A stretch of 64,000 nucleotides of DNA, from the NCBI GenBank assembly GCA_017979445.1, contig CM030708.1:29297613-29361612 (forward strand), read 5' to 3'. Below the pieces are notes generated by a model. That model was given only the letters and a program-made list of their open reading frames with translations. It ran no database searches and had not been told where the DNA came from. Source of the stretch: Akebia trifoliata. Its lineage: Eukaryota; Streptophyta; Magnoliopsida; Ranunculales; Lardizabalaceae. Position 1 is the first letter of the stretch, and the number at the start of each line of letters is the position of its first letter. Shown in pieces: positions 13,331 through 25,100 of this stretch. The translations under genes were made by a program, and so were the position numbers.

Positions 13331-14788
13331 AATGCTGGGGTGACACAAGCCTTCAACTGTCATTCTCACAATTCAAACGTGGCTTAGTTCCACGTCATCC
13401 ACTTAATGAATCAGTAGCCACGTCATCTTTTATTTTTAAAAACAAGAAATTAAAAGAATTCTTCTATTAAAATATTGCATTAAAAATAATAAATTTTATC
13501 TTTTAAATGCCACGTGTCTATAGCGGTCCATTCATATTGTCCACTTCAGAAGTATTAAAACTGTGACATGTTGTCCTTTCTTCAGACAGTTATTTAATCA
13601 CTTTTGTTTTATAGTTTTAGAGTTGGTTATAAAAAGTTGTCTGGATTGTCAGTCCATAACTCTTCGCTAAGAGATTGTTCTCTTTAATCTTATCTTTTCT
13701 CTTCTATATAAACACGTGCTTGTGCAGTGGACGTGTCGTGTGCTGGACCATGCAATCTTAAGCTTGAATCCGGATGAATGCTGAATTGAACTGCCATACC
13801 TGGTAAAAATATATATATAAATGAGATTTTTCATGTTCTTCCTCCATCATTCATCCTCATTATTCAAGTCAAGAGCAGAAAACAAAAAATAAAAAAATAA
13901 TCATAAAACATTGAGAAACATTTTCCCAACTAATTTAGTAAAGATTTGAGCCTTATTGGGAGGTTACTAAATTTCTACATAACTCCCAAACTTGAAATTG
14001 AAATTCAACGGCAAAAAATAATTTTTTTTTAAGATTTTTTTTTTCTCAAAGTTCATAGAAATTTATCCTCTACGACCCTAAACCATTGGATATGTTTTTT
14101 ATACCACGAGTTGAGCCCAAAGACCCTTACTGAAGGCAAAATCCTTAGTAACTCAATAAAACTAGTCTAACTGTACAAGATTTTCTATATTCTCAATTTA
14201 TTCATCATCTTATTCTCAATTTCTTCTCATCTAATCTCCAATGGTGATTTTAAGATAAAAAAAATTGTTTTAATAAATGTTCTACATCTAATTTTTGATA
14301 GTAGAAATAAAAAATGACTAAAAAGTATCTCGAGTCACCAACCTACTTTTGATTTCTTGTAAGTGTAAACACCGGATACCAAACAAACATAAAAAATATT
14401 GATTTTTTTTCTTGTAAATTATTTATCAAAATGCCACCAATAACTCTTTTTTTAACAAAATTTAAAGGTACTCGTTAATTTATTAAATTGGTTAATACCT
14501 CTTAGTATTTATACCATGGCTTGGGTTCAAAATCTATAAATAAACTCTCGCTTTGACAGTTTCATATATACAATATTGAATAAATATTTTATGAGAAACT
14601 CATTTGTTGAGGATCCTTTTTCTCAAAAATTCGTAACTTGAAATATGTGCCTTAAATAACTTCTAAATAGAATTTTTTTTTTTTTTAAGTCAGTTTTTCT
14701 GTTAAATATAACTATTTTATTGATTAATGGGTTTATTCAAATCAAATTATTTTTATTTATTTTTATTTATTTAAAATTTTCTTTTTTT

Positions 14789-14819
<31 letters not shown>

Positions 14820-15013
14820 GGGGACAGAGTCGAATTTTAAAACATGGATCTCTAGATTTGTTATGACACAACTCTTTCGGGTTTATAAGAAAAGCAAAAA
14901 AGGTCAACGGAAGCTTATTTGACAAGGAAAGCTTCATATTCCATAATTTAGTATTATAGCTATCACATGTCTAAACTATCTGCTATCTTTGACTGACACT
15001 TTCTCGTGAGTCC
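13331..15013. other. Gene-poor stretch with a T17G25 homopolymer
   Basis: No gene is supported. The main feature is a run of 17 T (14782-14798) followed directly by 25 G (14799-14823). The rest is AT-rich intergenic sequence. Confidence 0.6.
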
Positions 15014-15910
15014 ATAAAATTAAATGTCATAAGTATTCTTAAAGTACAAGGATCTCACTTCTATCCTAAAAAGTGTACAAAATTTCGAAGTCTTTGGCCA
15101 TTGGAGATTCTCAAGAATAGATAAGAGAGAGACTATTGCTACACCACTTTTACTAACGCCACACCAAATGTTTATAATTCATTAGTGATTTGTAATATAA
15201 ATTGGTGTGGCAATAGCAATTTTGTAAGAAAAACTACCTCCTCTATATAAAATTAAATGTCATGAGTATTCTTAAAGTACTTGGGATCTTAATTTTATCC
15301 TAAAAAGTGTACAAAACTTCAAAGTCTTTGGCCGTTCGAGATTTCCTAGAATAGAAAAGAGAGAGATTATTGTTACACTAATTTTTGCTAACGCCGCACT
15401 AGATGCATGCAATTCTTTAGTGATTTGTATAGAAATTGGTGTGGCAATAGCAGTTTTATAAGAAAACTACCTCCTTTATATAAAATTAAATGTCATAAGT
15501 ATTCTTAAAATACAAGGGATCTTAATTTTAACCTAAAAAGGTTAGTCCAAAAAGAGACTATTGCTACACCAACTTTGCTAATGCCACACTAAATGTTTGC
15601 AATTCTTCGGTGATTTGTATAAAATTAGTGTAGCAATAGCAGTTTTACAGGAAAAATTACCTCCTTTATATAAAATTAAATGTCACAAGTATTCTTGAAG
15701 TACAAGGGATCTTAATTTTATCCTTAAAAAAGTAAGCCTAGAAAGTGTACAAAACTTCAAAGTCTTTGACCTTTTCGAGATTCCCTTGAATAGAAAAGAG
15801 AGATACTATTGCTACACCAACTTTTGCTAGCACCATGCCAAATATTTGCAATTCTTTTGATAATTTATATAGAAATTGGTGTGGCGATAACAGTTTTATA
15901 GGAAAAACTA
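15014..15910. repeat. Four diverged tandem units of about 230 bp
   Basis: Units begin with ATAAAATTAAATGTCATAAG-like sequence at about 15014, 15246, 15479 and 15669. Each contains an inner inverted pair: ATTGCTACACCA near the middle and TGGTGTGGCAATAG near the end. The third unit is shorter because it lacks part of the middle. The inner pair looks like the ends of a small MITE, so the array may have arisen by amplification of a unit that already held one. Confidence 0.75.
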
Positions 15911-16739
15911 ACTCATTTCTATTGACTTAGATTGCTTAAATATTGGGTATGTTTATAATAAGATTCCTTAAATATTGAAGAAAACCTTATGGAAATTATT
16001 CGAAAGCTAAAAGGACCGGTGGACAACTTTAGGAAGAAGTGTTGAGATGCATTGTAAAAGGATTGAATTCCAACTCAAGGAAACTCCCCAAACCTGAGGA
16101 AACAAGTTGCAAATAAGACTTAATTATTATTATTTTTCCTAATCCAGATTTTATTTTGGTTGGTCAATTAGTTTTTTTTTTTTAATATCTCAATCAATTT
16201 TGCATGTTTTAAATAAATTGGTCCAACCCAAACTTACATAACTTAGTGGGAGCGCTGCCTAAAATTTTCAAATCACATCACTTTACCCACGTAACTATTG
16301 GCTATTTAGGTGTCCATGTGGGTTCATTCCTATAACACACACACACACTCACATATATTAGGACTCTTCTATGAGTTAAAATCTTGATTAGATTGAGTTT
16401 CTATTTGATTAGGAGACTATAATCCTTTATTCTTATAAAAGGGGTTGGAGATCCATATTGGAGAGGCACAAAAAAATCTCTCTAGTTCTCTCTTTTTTTC
16501 TCCTCTCTAAGTTCTGCAAGAGTTATTGAGTTTCTATCGAGGACCCTAGGATTTAAGGCATGGAAGTTTTTTATTGTTCTAGTAACTTCAATGTGATTCC
16601 AACTCATCAAGAGAATAATATGAATACTAGGAGAGATGACCCTAACTTGGTGAAAGGTAGAAGTACTTGGATGAACCGAAACCTGATTGTAGACAAAAAT
16701 AATAATCGGGACCTTACACGACAAGTGATCTCCAGACTC
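15911..16739. other. Intergenic, LTR-like promoter patch
   Basis: No gene is supported. Around 16380-16500 a TATAAAAGGGG box precedes a CT-rich tract after sequence of the kind seen in copia LTRs (TTTGATTAGGAGAC), so an LTR remnant is possible. An (AC)n run lies at 16337-16350. Confidence 0.3.
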
Positions 16740-16925
16740 TTCATTTCCAGATGTTGAATGCCCGGAGCCATGAACTCTATTCATAATTACGTATCTAAAG
16801 GAATCAGCTCCACCGGAACCATTAGCAGCATTTGAAGCTCCATCTCCTGCATATCTCTTATCCGATGCATTGCCAGCTAACGAAGCTGAACCGAAGCCAT
16901 CTCTTCCAGCATCTTGCTCTTCTCT
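16740..16925 (-). pseudogene. Orphan exon-like segment, Ser/Gly/Asn-rich
   Basis: The minus strand has a clean coding-like stretch reading NNSREEQDAGRDGFGS, then a Gly/Ala/Asn-rich part, then DSFRYVIMNRVHGSG and GNEESGDHLSC. A possible AG acceptor (CCTAG, near 16926) and a possible donor (TGTAAG/GTCCCG, near 16720) frame it. No neighbouring exon was found. I do not recognise the family. It could be a captured or stranded exon of a larger protein. Confidence 0.3.
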
Positions 16926-16949
16926 GCTATTATCTAGGTTCAATCAGTG

Positions 16950-18697
16950 ATACTCACATTTAGGCTCACGTAGTAAACTTTGCTCTTGCTCTATTGAATA
17001 ATTAAAAAAAAAAAGACCCCTTTACATTGTAAAATTAGATTCAACTTCATTAAAATACCCTAAATTAATTAAAATTCAAACTGAAAACCTGAATGGGGAC
17101 CTAATCAACCTATGCAAAGAAGATCTGATATGAATCTAGGTCGTGGCATTAACAAACCCTAGGTGTCCTTTCATATCCTCCTCCAAGAGGAGAGCCCTTC
17201 GGGGTGACATGTGGAGCCACGAGTATAACTTGTCTTGATGTATGTCCTTGAGAAAACATTATCAAGAGAAGGTAATTGCGGAAGTCAAAATACACGAAGC
17301 AGTAGGATTAATAATGAACTTAATGAAGATTAGTACACTCACCCCTATGATGCATGACCAACCACCTTCAGGTCAACTACTACAAATGTATACAATATGT
17401 TAATAACACTCTCACTTTGCAATAAAACACATTAGAACAACAGATTTCTAGATTATTTTATAATGTACATTGTTGCATAATTGTGTTTGTCAATAACAAA
17501 TGCTAATTAAATAAAATATTTTAGCAAAACTATGATACATAGACTTAATCAAGGAAACAAATATAAAAGTGCATGGAAAACGCTACTTTTCAAGCATTTT
17601 TCTTCCTGGAGAAGAATTGTTGTAGGGTGTGAAGCCTCACCTATTTTTGGATGATCCTTGGTTGATCATAGATGAACTCCTTTAAGCGTATTTAAAAGAG
17701 CTTTGGATGGAGTTTTGGCAGTTTGCCATGTACCTAACTATTAAGAATAGGACGCACAATAATACTATATTATTTTGGTTTTGAAAACCCATTTAAGGGC
17801 TAGTGAGATGCCCAAGACCACACCTCGGGGTCTTGGGTACAAATCCCCCTTTGGATTTATCTCAGAAATTACTTGGTGTGTATGGGGGGAGGGTTCTAAA
17901 AGACCTGGATTCCTCTTGTTCCAAAAAAGGGATAAAAATTAATCAAATCCTCTTGAATTTAGGAGATTGATCATCTCAAATTGGTCTCTAAGAATTCAAT
18001 CTACCTCAAAGTTTGTAGCACATTTCTTAAAAGAGTCAGTAGGTTTCACTCCCAATTAGGGATTTGGTTGATTAAAATTGATTCAATACAAATTTTTTTA
18101 GGTTTCTAGAAACCTAATATAATTCCAACCTAAATATAACTTTCGTAAATCTTGTCAAAATGTCAAGGGCACATGCCACTTGATCATCTTTAGATAAACA
18201 CAGCCTTCTGATGATTTGTTAGGGATACAAAATGGGGTGTCTATAGATTTGGATCATTTTTTTAGGAAAAAAACAAACTGAACCATTCGCCGATGGAATA
18301 CATGCCAAAGACATTATGAGACCCAAGTTATAGATACAACTATTGTCTTTTCCTCTACAAAATTTATATGAATCAAATATAAAAATGACTTATAAATTTA
18401 TGGCATGTTTGATCGCGCAAGCAAATCACTGTGGAAATTTATTTTTCCTTCAAAAATTGGTGTTTGATAGCTACGCAATTACAAATATAGGGAAAAGGAT
18501 TTTCCAAAATCACGAGATTTGCCTCAAGTAGTGGCAAATCTTCTCACCCTGCCCCCAAGAAAACAGTTTTCCACATGAGACCAAAATTTGGATGTCATAA
18601 GTGCCCAAATATTTTATTTTTAAACTTCAAACAAATTCCAATAAATTAATGAGAAATTGACAAGTATTGAAAAGAAATGGTAACTATAATTATTTTA
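16950..18697. other. Gene-poor stretch with a SINE-like patch
   Basis: No gene is supported. A possible pol III-type element lies at 17795-17910 on the plus strand: an A-box-like GGGCTAGTGAGATG and a B-box-like GGGTACAAATCCCC about 45 bp apart. The remainder is AT-rich. Confidence 0.35.
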
Positions 18698-19723
18698 GAA
18701 AAATTATTTAAAGGACCCTCAAGGAGGGATTTCTTTTTAAATAATCCCTAAGTTTTTCAACTTAGCTAAATAAGACATTTAGTGAAGTTCTTTCTTTTTA
18801 AATGGTCCCTGAAGACCATTTTTGCCATTTTTGACTTGTAAAATACTCAAATTATTCTTTTTCATCTTCTTCACATAGTTAGGTTTTCCAACGACGAGTG
18901 CAATCATTTTCGACGATCTTTGATCATGAATGACAAATAGAGAATGATATTCTCTTGGTTTTGAACATCTAGATGTATTTTTTTTATTATTTAATTCAAT
19001 GATTTATAAAAATAACATTGCAGAACAAAGTTGAAATTCAAATTTTTTTAATGATTATATCATAGCTTTTGATTTGCAACCATAATTGATACATTTTTGA
19101 GTATTTCGAGGAGATTAACCAAGTATTGAAATAGGAAAAAAACAAAAAAATGAAAATTTCAATTTGCATTACAACGTTGAGTTCACTACTTTTTAGTTAA
19201 GTACCGTCAAACTCGACAATAATAAGTTAAAAAGTGGTGAACTCAACACTAAGTTAAAAACTGGTGAACTTGATGTTGTAATGCAAATAAGAATTTTCAA
19301 TGTTTCTCGTTTTTCCAATTTCAATACTTGGTTAATCTCCTCAAAATACCAAAAAATGCATCAAATGTGATTGCAAATCAAAAGTTACGATCTAATCATA
19401 AAAAAAAATTCGAATCTCAACTTCGTTCTTCAGTTTTATTTTTATAAATCATAAAAAAAAATACATATAGATGATTTTTTATTTGCCATTCATGATCAAA
19501 GGTCATCAAAAATAATTGCAATCGTTGTTGGAAAACCTACCTATGTGAAAAATATGATAAAAGGGTACTTTGGGTATTTCACACGCTAAAAAATGGCGAA
19601 AATGGTACTCAGGGAACATTTAGAAAGAAAAAGTTTATTAAATGTCCTGTTTCAGCTAAGTCGAAAAACTTATGGATTGTTTAAAAAGAAGTCCCTCTAC
19701 GAGGGTCTTTTAAGTAATTTTTC
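18698..19723. mobile_element. Foldback element with ~500-bp inverted arms
   Basis: The left arm starts GAAAAATTATTTAAAGGACC and the right arm is its diverged reverse complement ending TAAGTAATTTTTC. Complementarity continues for about 500 bp on each side, for example GGAGATTAACCAAGTATTGA near 19110 and its inverse near 19330. The centre (about 19180-19290) carries GTTGAGTTCACTACTTTTTA and its inverse flanking an AAACTCGACAATAATAAG core. No open frame is present. A target duplication could not be fixed. It is probably a non-autonomous foldback DNA element. Confidence 0.75.
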
Positions 19724-22047
19724 CTTTTTTTTTAACAAAATAAATGAATGAGAAATTGATTTTTTATTTTTATTTTTATTTTTTATTTTTTTAACATTCC
19801 CTTAGTATATTGCCCTCATATCTATATGAAAGAGAATATATAAAAATATAAAAAAATTGTGATTTTAACATCTTTGAGTGCATAAAATTCAAACTTATCA
19901 TACCGGATGAAATTGAGAGAGGTGCAAAAAATCAAACTGGTTAAGACCATGGAGTTTCACAAGATTTCAGCCTTATATAACTTCCATTTCATTGAAAGTT
20001 AGGAACACCTATAATGAATTGAAGAAGTACAAAATTCATGTTTTTACAACAATTACATTCAATAGATGAAATAAGAAGAACCAAACATAATAACAATTAG
20101 AGGGAATCCTATAGCTTGTTACAAATGTTGGCCGTCGAGAACACACCTAGATCCAGCCAAAATTAAAAACATACATTTTCCTATGAAAGAAATTATAAAA
20201 GTTAAATCCCTAAAAAAGCGTGACTAAAACCCCCATTACCAAAAATGATTAAATCCCCAAACGTTTACTTCTCCATTTCATGTCAAGTTTATGCAAATGG
20301 ACTTTCATACACCTTCTACAAATTCCTCTGAGTAGGGCAACATGAGCGTCCACCATGGAGAGATTCATATTAGGCTCCTCTGTGAAAATAAAAGAAAAAC
20401 ATGAGCCATAATCAACCAAAAGAGATAATCACCTAAGCACAAACATCTACGAATAGTGGAAAGTTCTTCAATAGTACACATATTTTCTCATTTCGTTAAA
20501 GATCCTTTTGATTTTATTACAAAACAACACGATCATAGTTACAATGAACCAGATTATTATTGTCCAGGTCTCCCTACATGGAACAAGATTAAAATGCTAT
20601 TAAAATAAAAAATCACTCTGTCAATCTTCCACTAAGAGGATCCAGAATTGGAGAATCCAAAAAGTTATATTAATGTTACAATTCTAAACATGAGTTAACC
20701 CCTAGTACCAAAAAAAGAAGATTAAAAAGTAGGGTTAACTTAGGCATGAGGGGCAAAAACCTTAACCCTGCAAATCATATGAAGATACAAGATAAATTTT
20801 TTGTCGGTTGGGATGGCGACTTAGGAGTTGAAAAAAATAATTAGCAAAACAAATTTAACCAAAAAATAAAAATAAAAAAGAGAAAGAAAATCCTAAAATT
20901 TTTATGATTTTTCGTTGTGCTAAACATTATTCAATATACGGGTTATAAGTTTTGGAATGGGCTGATTGGACCATTCAATTATGAAAACCACTTTTGATAG
21001 GACGAGAAGTTTCGGAATGGACTGAATTTTTGCAAAGATGATCTCCTCGATTTAAAACTCCTAGCCCATATATTGAAAAATTAGAGTTCAATCGCACGTG
21101 CATCCTCTCTCGAGTTAAGGGGTAAACGTGAAAAAAATAAAGTTGGAGGGGTAGTATTATAAAAAATTGGGATTAAAGGGGTAAAATATGAAAAACAATA
21201 AAATTGATTAAACGTGTAAAAGATGAGATATAGTAAAATTCAGAGAGGTGAAGAATAAATGAATTAAAGTGGATCCCAATAAACTATAGCTTGATGGAAG
21301 GGGTATCATTAAAAAAAAAAATTAAAAGGGTAAGAAAAAAATAATAAAATGGATTAAAAGAGTAAAAAAGAAAATATAGTAAAGTTAAAAGAGGGACATC
21401 ATCTTTCAGGTTATGAGGGTAAAAGTGAAAAAAAAAATAGAGAGATATTAAAAAAATTGAAGTTAAAGGAGTAAAAGTTGAAAAATAATAAAATAGTTAA
21501 AAAGAAAACATAGTCGAATTAGAGGAGGTGATGAATGAAGAAAATAAAGTAGATCCCCTGAAACTATAGCTTGATGAGAGATTTAACTTACAAAATTATA
21601 GATGATGAAAGATTTTTTCTAGTTGGATTTATCTCCCTCTCAACATTGTAATTGATTGGGCGTTTGTGTCACATACATACAACTGTTCCAACTTAGTTAT
21701 ATTTATTATATAGGTGTTTGGCTCTCTAAAGTCTCCAAACGCTCTCCTAATAAATTATATGATTTTGTTAGCGTGTGTTTAGGGCATAGGTTAAAGTGCA
21801 ATAAAAACACTTTGAAAATCGGAATCTGAGGGTATTTTGGTAAAAAAAATCTTTAAGAGTATTTTTTATTATATAAAATTCACTTTTCAAAGTGTATTTA
21901 TCGGACCTCAACATGTGCCCTCAGGGCACACGTTAACAAGACCCTAGACTGACTTATCCTTCTATCTTCGTTGCTTTGCATTCTCATTTTTTGGGTCAAC
22001 GTCTACGCAGCATAGAATCAACCGTAGGCGGATTCGTCAATGCTAGT

Positions 22048-22048
<1 letters not shown>
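19724..22048. other. Intergenic, AT-rich, with diverged repeats
   Basis: No gene is supported. A patch at 20895-21060 shares motifs (AGTTTCGGAATGGACTGA, AAGATGATCTCCTC) with the MITE in the second GST intron at 45.6 kb. Purine-rich sequence at 21240-21590 contains two loose copies of a unit ending in CTATAGCTTGATG. Confidence 0.5.

Positions 22049-22084
<36 letters not shown>
22049..22084 (+). repeat. (GA)18 microsatellite in the nitrobindin leader
   Basis: An uninterrupted GA run lies about 65 bp upstream of the nitrobindin start codon. GA/CT repeats are common in plant leaders and core promoters. A second, tetranucleotide run (CTAT/CTGT type) lies at 22306-22354 in intron 1. Confidence 0.9.
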
Positions 22085-22087
<3 letters not shown>

Positions 22088-22150
22088 AAGGGTGGAGTAG
22101 TCGTTCTCTGTCGCAAGAAACACGAGAGAAACAAATCGAAGAAGGACGAG

Positions 22151-25100
22151 ATGACCGCTCCTCTGCATCCAGCGATCGTCCCTCTCTCATATTTGCTGGG
22201 CACATGGAGAGGTGAAGGCGAAGGTGGTTTCCCCACCATTAATTCCTTCAACTATGGAGAAGAGCTCAATTTCTCTCATTCTGGAAAGGTTTTTTTTTCC
22301 CCTTCTCTCTATCTATGTCTGTCTACCTATCTATCTGTCTATCTATCTATCTCTGTAATTGAAAGTGATGTAGTTTTGTTTTGTTGGAGCAGCCTGTGAT
22401 AGCTTATTCACAGAAGACATGGAAATTGGTATCTGGAGAGCCTATGCATGCTGAGAGTGGGTATTGGAGACCAAAACCAGATGGAACCATTGAAGTTGTA
22501 ATTTCTCAAAGCACTGGTCTTGTGGAGGTTCAGGTATTACTTACTCTTTCAAACTCAATTCATATCAAACCCTAATTGTCTTTTTTTAATTCATCTCCTT
22601 TTAGTTGAATCATCTTCAACTGATTGCAATATAGAACTTAGAAATCATTCACCTTCTTTAAAAAAAATAAAAAAAAATCACAACCAAGGTGTCGTTGCTG
22701 CCTAAAATCATAAATCATGTTTTTGTGAACTTTTGGTAATTATAAATTGCATTTTAGTGGTTTGGGTTTGTCTTTTTTTCTTTTGGTTATCTATAAAATG
22801 TTGGTGTTGCCACCAGATAATCTTGTTTTTAAATGGGTTCAATAATTTGGGTGAGTGCAGGTTTTGAACACAGTTATATGGTAACAACATCCACATACTT
22901 TACCAACTAAGCTAGCTTGGCACCTTCAAGGGTCTATCTTAAATGACACTCTCCTTTTTGTTGGGCATCCCTTGACCAACATATATTCTTGTGAGGTTTT
23001 GTATGTTCTTTTGAGGGAAATTCTTGGATTTAAACATAAACTTTTCCAATAATGAAGTACGGGTTGGAGGTATGGACTATGGAGGACATCCATGTTTTTA
23101 TGCGGCCTTGAACAATTATTCTGATTTTTCTTATCCTGCTTCCTTTGTGTCTGGAATTCTAGGATTCTCTCCAAAATATCCTTTTTTTGTTTGGGACTAG
23201 GTCCTTTGATAAAATCTTTACAATGGGTCATTAATATCTAGGAAGAAAGATCACAGTTGATTTTTGATACATGGGCAAAGCAAATAATGATTATGTGGAC
23301 TATTACTGCTTCATTTTCTCTTGCTAAGGTTATTTGGAAATCCATTTTATGATTTTAATATATTGTAGTGTTAGTTGGAATATGCCTATTTCAGTTTTAG
23401 AGGTTTTTTTTTGGAAGTTGGTGCATATCATTTTTTTCTCTAGGAGGGTGATTGCCTTGGAGGTTCTTACATTTTGGAATTTGTTGGGATATCTATTAAA
23501 AAAAAAGGAATTAAAGTGTGTTTAAGGTAAGGAGGAAGACATGGCTATTTCTTTTCACATAAAGCCTTAATGTTCAATTGGTTCTTTCCTTTTTGCAGTT
23601 TAGGGGTTTGTTTTTTAATATAGATAGGTGATTTTATTGACAGACAGGGGAGGGGGTAGTTTTGAACATTCAAATCCATTTGTAGATTTTTTTATTGTTG
23701 CCTTGGTACATAAAATCAACCTTTATAGAAAATTCCATTCTTCCAAACAGACCAAGATGGATCCTAAGCTCTTATTGTAGACGATTAAAAGAACATAATT
23801 TGGACCCCAATGGTCAAACCATAAACGAGCCTCATCACCGTATCCTATGAAGGATTGAAAATGCATAAAAAAGTTTCCTCTACACTTCAAGACACCACTC
23901 CAACCAACCTACACTTAGAGGCCACATAACCAAAAGTATTGTTAACACAATGTTTTAGACTACCCCATTCGGCCTAAAGCAGATCGTCATTGGTTTCTCC
24001 TTTTTGAAGGAGTTCCACTCCACCTTCAAAATTTGGTTGACAAGGACTTAACAATTAACCTTGTAAAGTTGTTTATCTTTTTCTTCATTTATTATCAGTT
24101 TCCCTTTATACGATATTACTATCATTACCTTTATTATTATCTATTCATTCTTTGTATTGAAATTTTGCAGAAAGGGACATATGACGTTGAAAAGAAGGTT
24201 GTGAAGCTTCAAAGCGAACTTGTAGGGAATGCTTCAAAGGTAATTTACATTTAGTCTTGTAGTACACATGAAAGTTTTATTACTTTGCCTATTTTTGTAC
24301 ATCGTTCATTCGAAATCTTTTTATTGTTTTGCTCAACATATTACACATTTCTTTAAAAATATAATATTATTTATTTTCCTCTCCATATGAAAAGCAAAAT
24401 ATAGCTTTTATCACACTATACTCTTCCAAAACTATTTTTTCATAACTCCTTGTCAACAAAGCAATTATCGATTGTTTTCTTTTCCCATTATTTGTTTTCT
24501 ACAGATTTTATTTATTTCTGACCAATATTTGTTCATTAAATGTGTTTCTATGCTTTAAAATGATTTTTTTACTGTGAAAATGTGTTTTTGAGGGCATTGT
24601 GTGTATGGTTAGTTAGTGATTATGGGTTCATATAGTACATAACTCCTTGCCAACAAAGCAATTATTGATTGTTTTCTTTTCCTATTATTTGTTTTCTACA
24701 GATTTTATTTATTTCTTACCAATATTTGTTCGTTAAATGTGTTTCCATGCTTTAAAATGATTTTTTTACGGTGAAAATGTGTTTTTGAGGGCATTGTGTG
24801 TTTGGTTAGTTAGTGATTATGGGTTCATATGGTACAATTAGATGCATGCATGATGCATGATATTAAATTTCAACATATTTTGATGAAATATATACCAAAA
24901 TATTTACATTTATGTGGAAACCAAAAGGAAACATTATTGGCATTTTTCCATTTCTTTGGATTCTTTGGAATATATATTTTTTATTTTCTTTTAATTATGT
25001 AGTTTATAAATTAGAGGTAAATGAGACTTGTACATGACCTATAGTGTAATTTTACATAATATGAACTCCAAGTTTTGTTTTTTACATTCATGATCTAATT

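Noticed and set aside
18698..19723. Target site duplication of the foldback element
   Set aside because: Flanks are A/T homopolymers; no unambiguous duplication could be chosen.
22040..22399. Overlapping open frames across the GA repeat
   Set aside because: They are shadows of the (GA)n run and of nitrobindin exon 1, whose own frame is clearly conserved.
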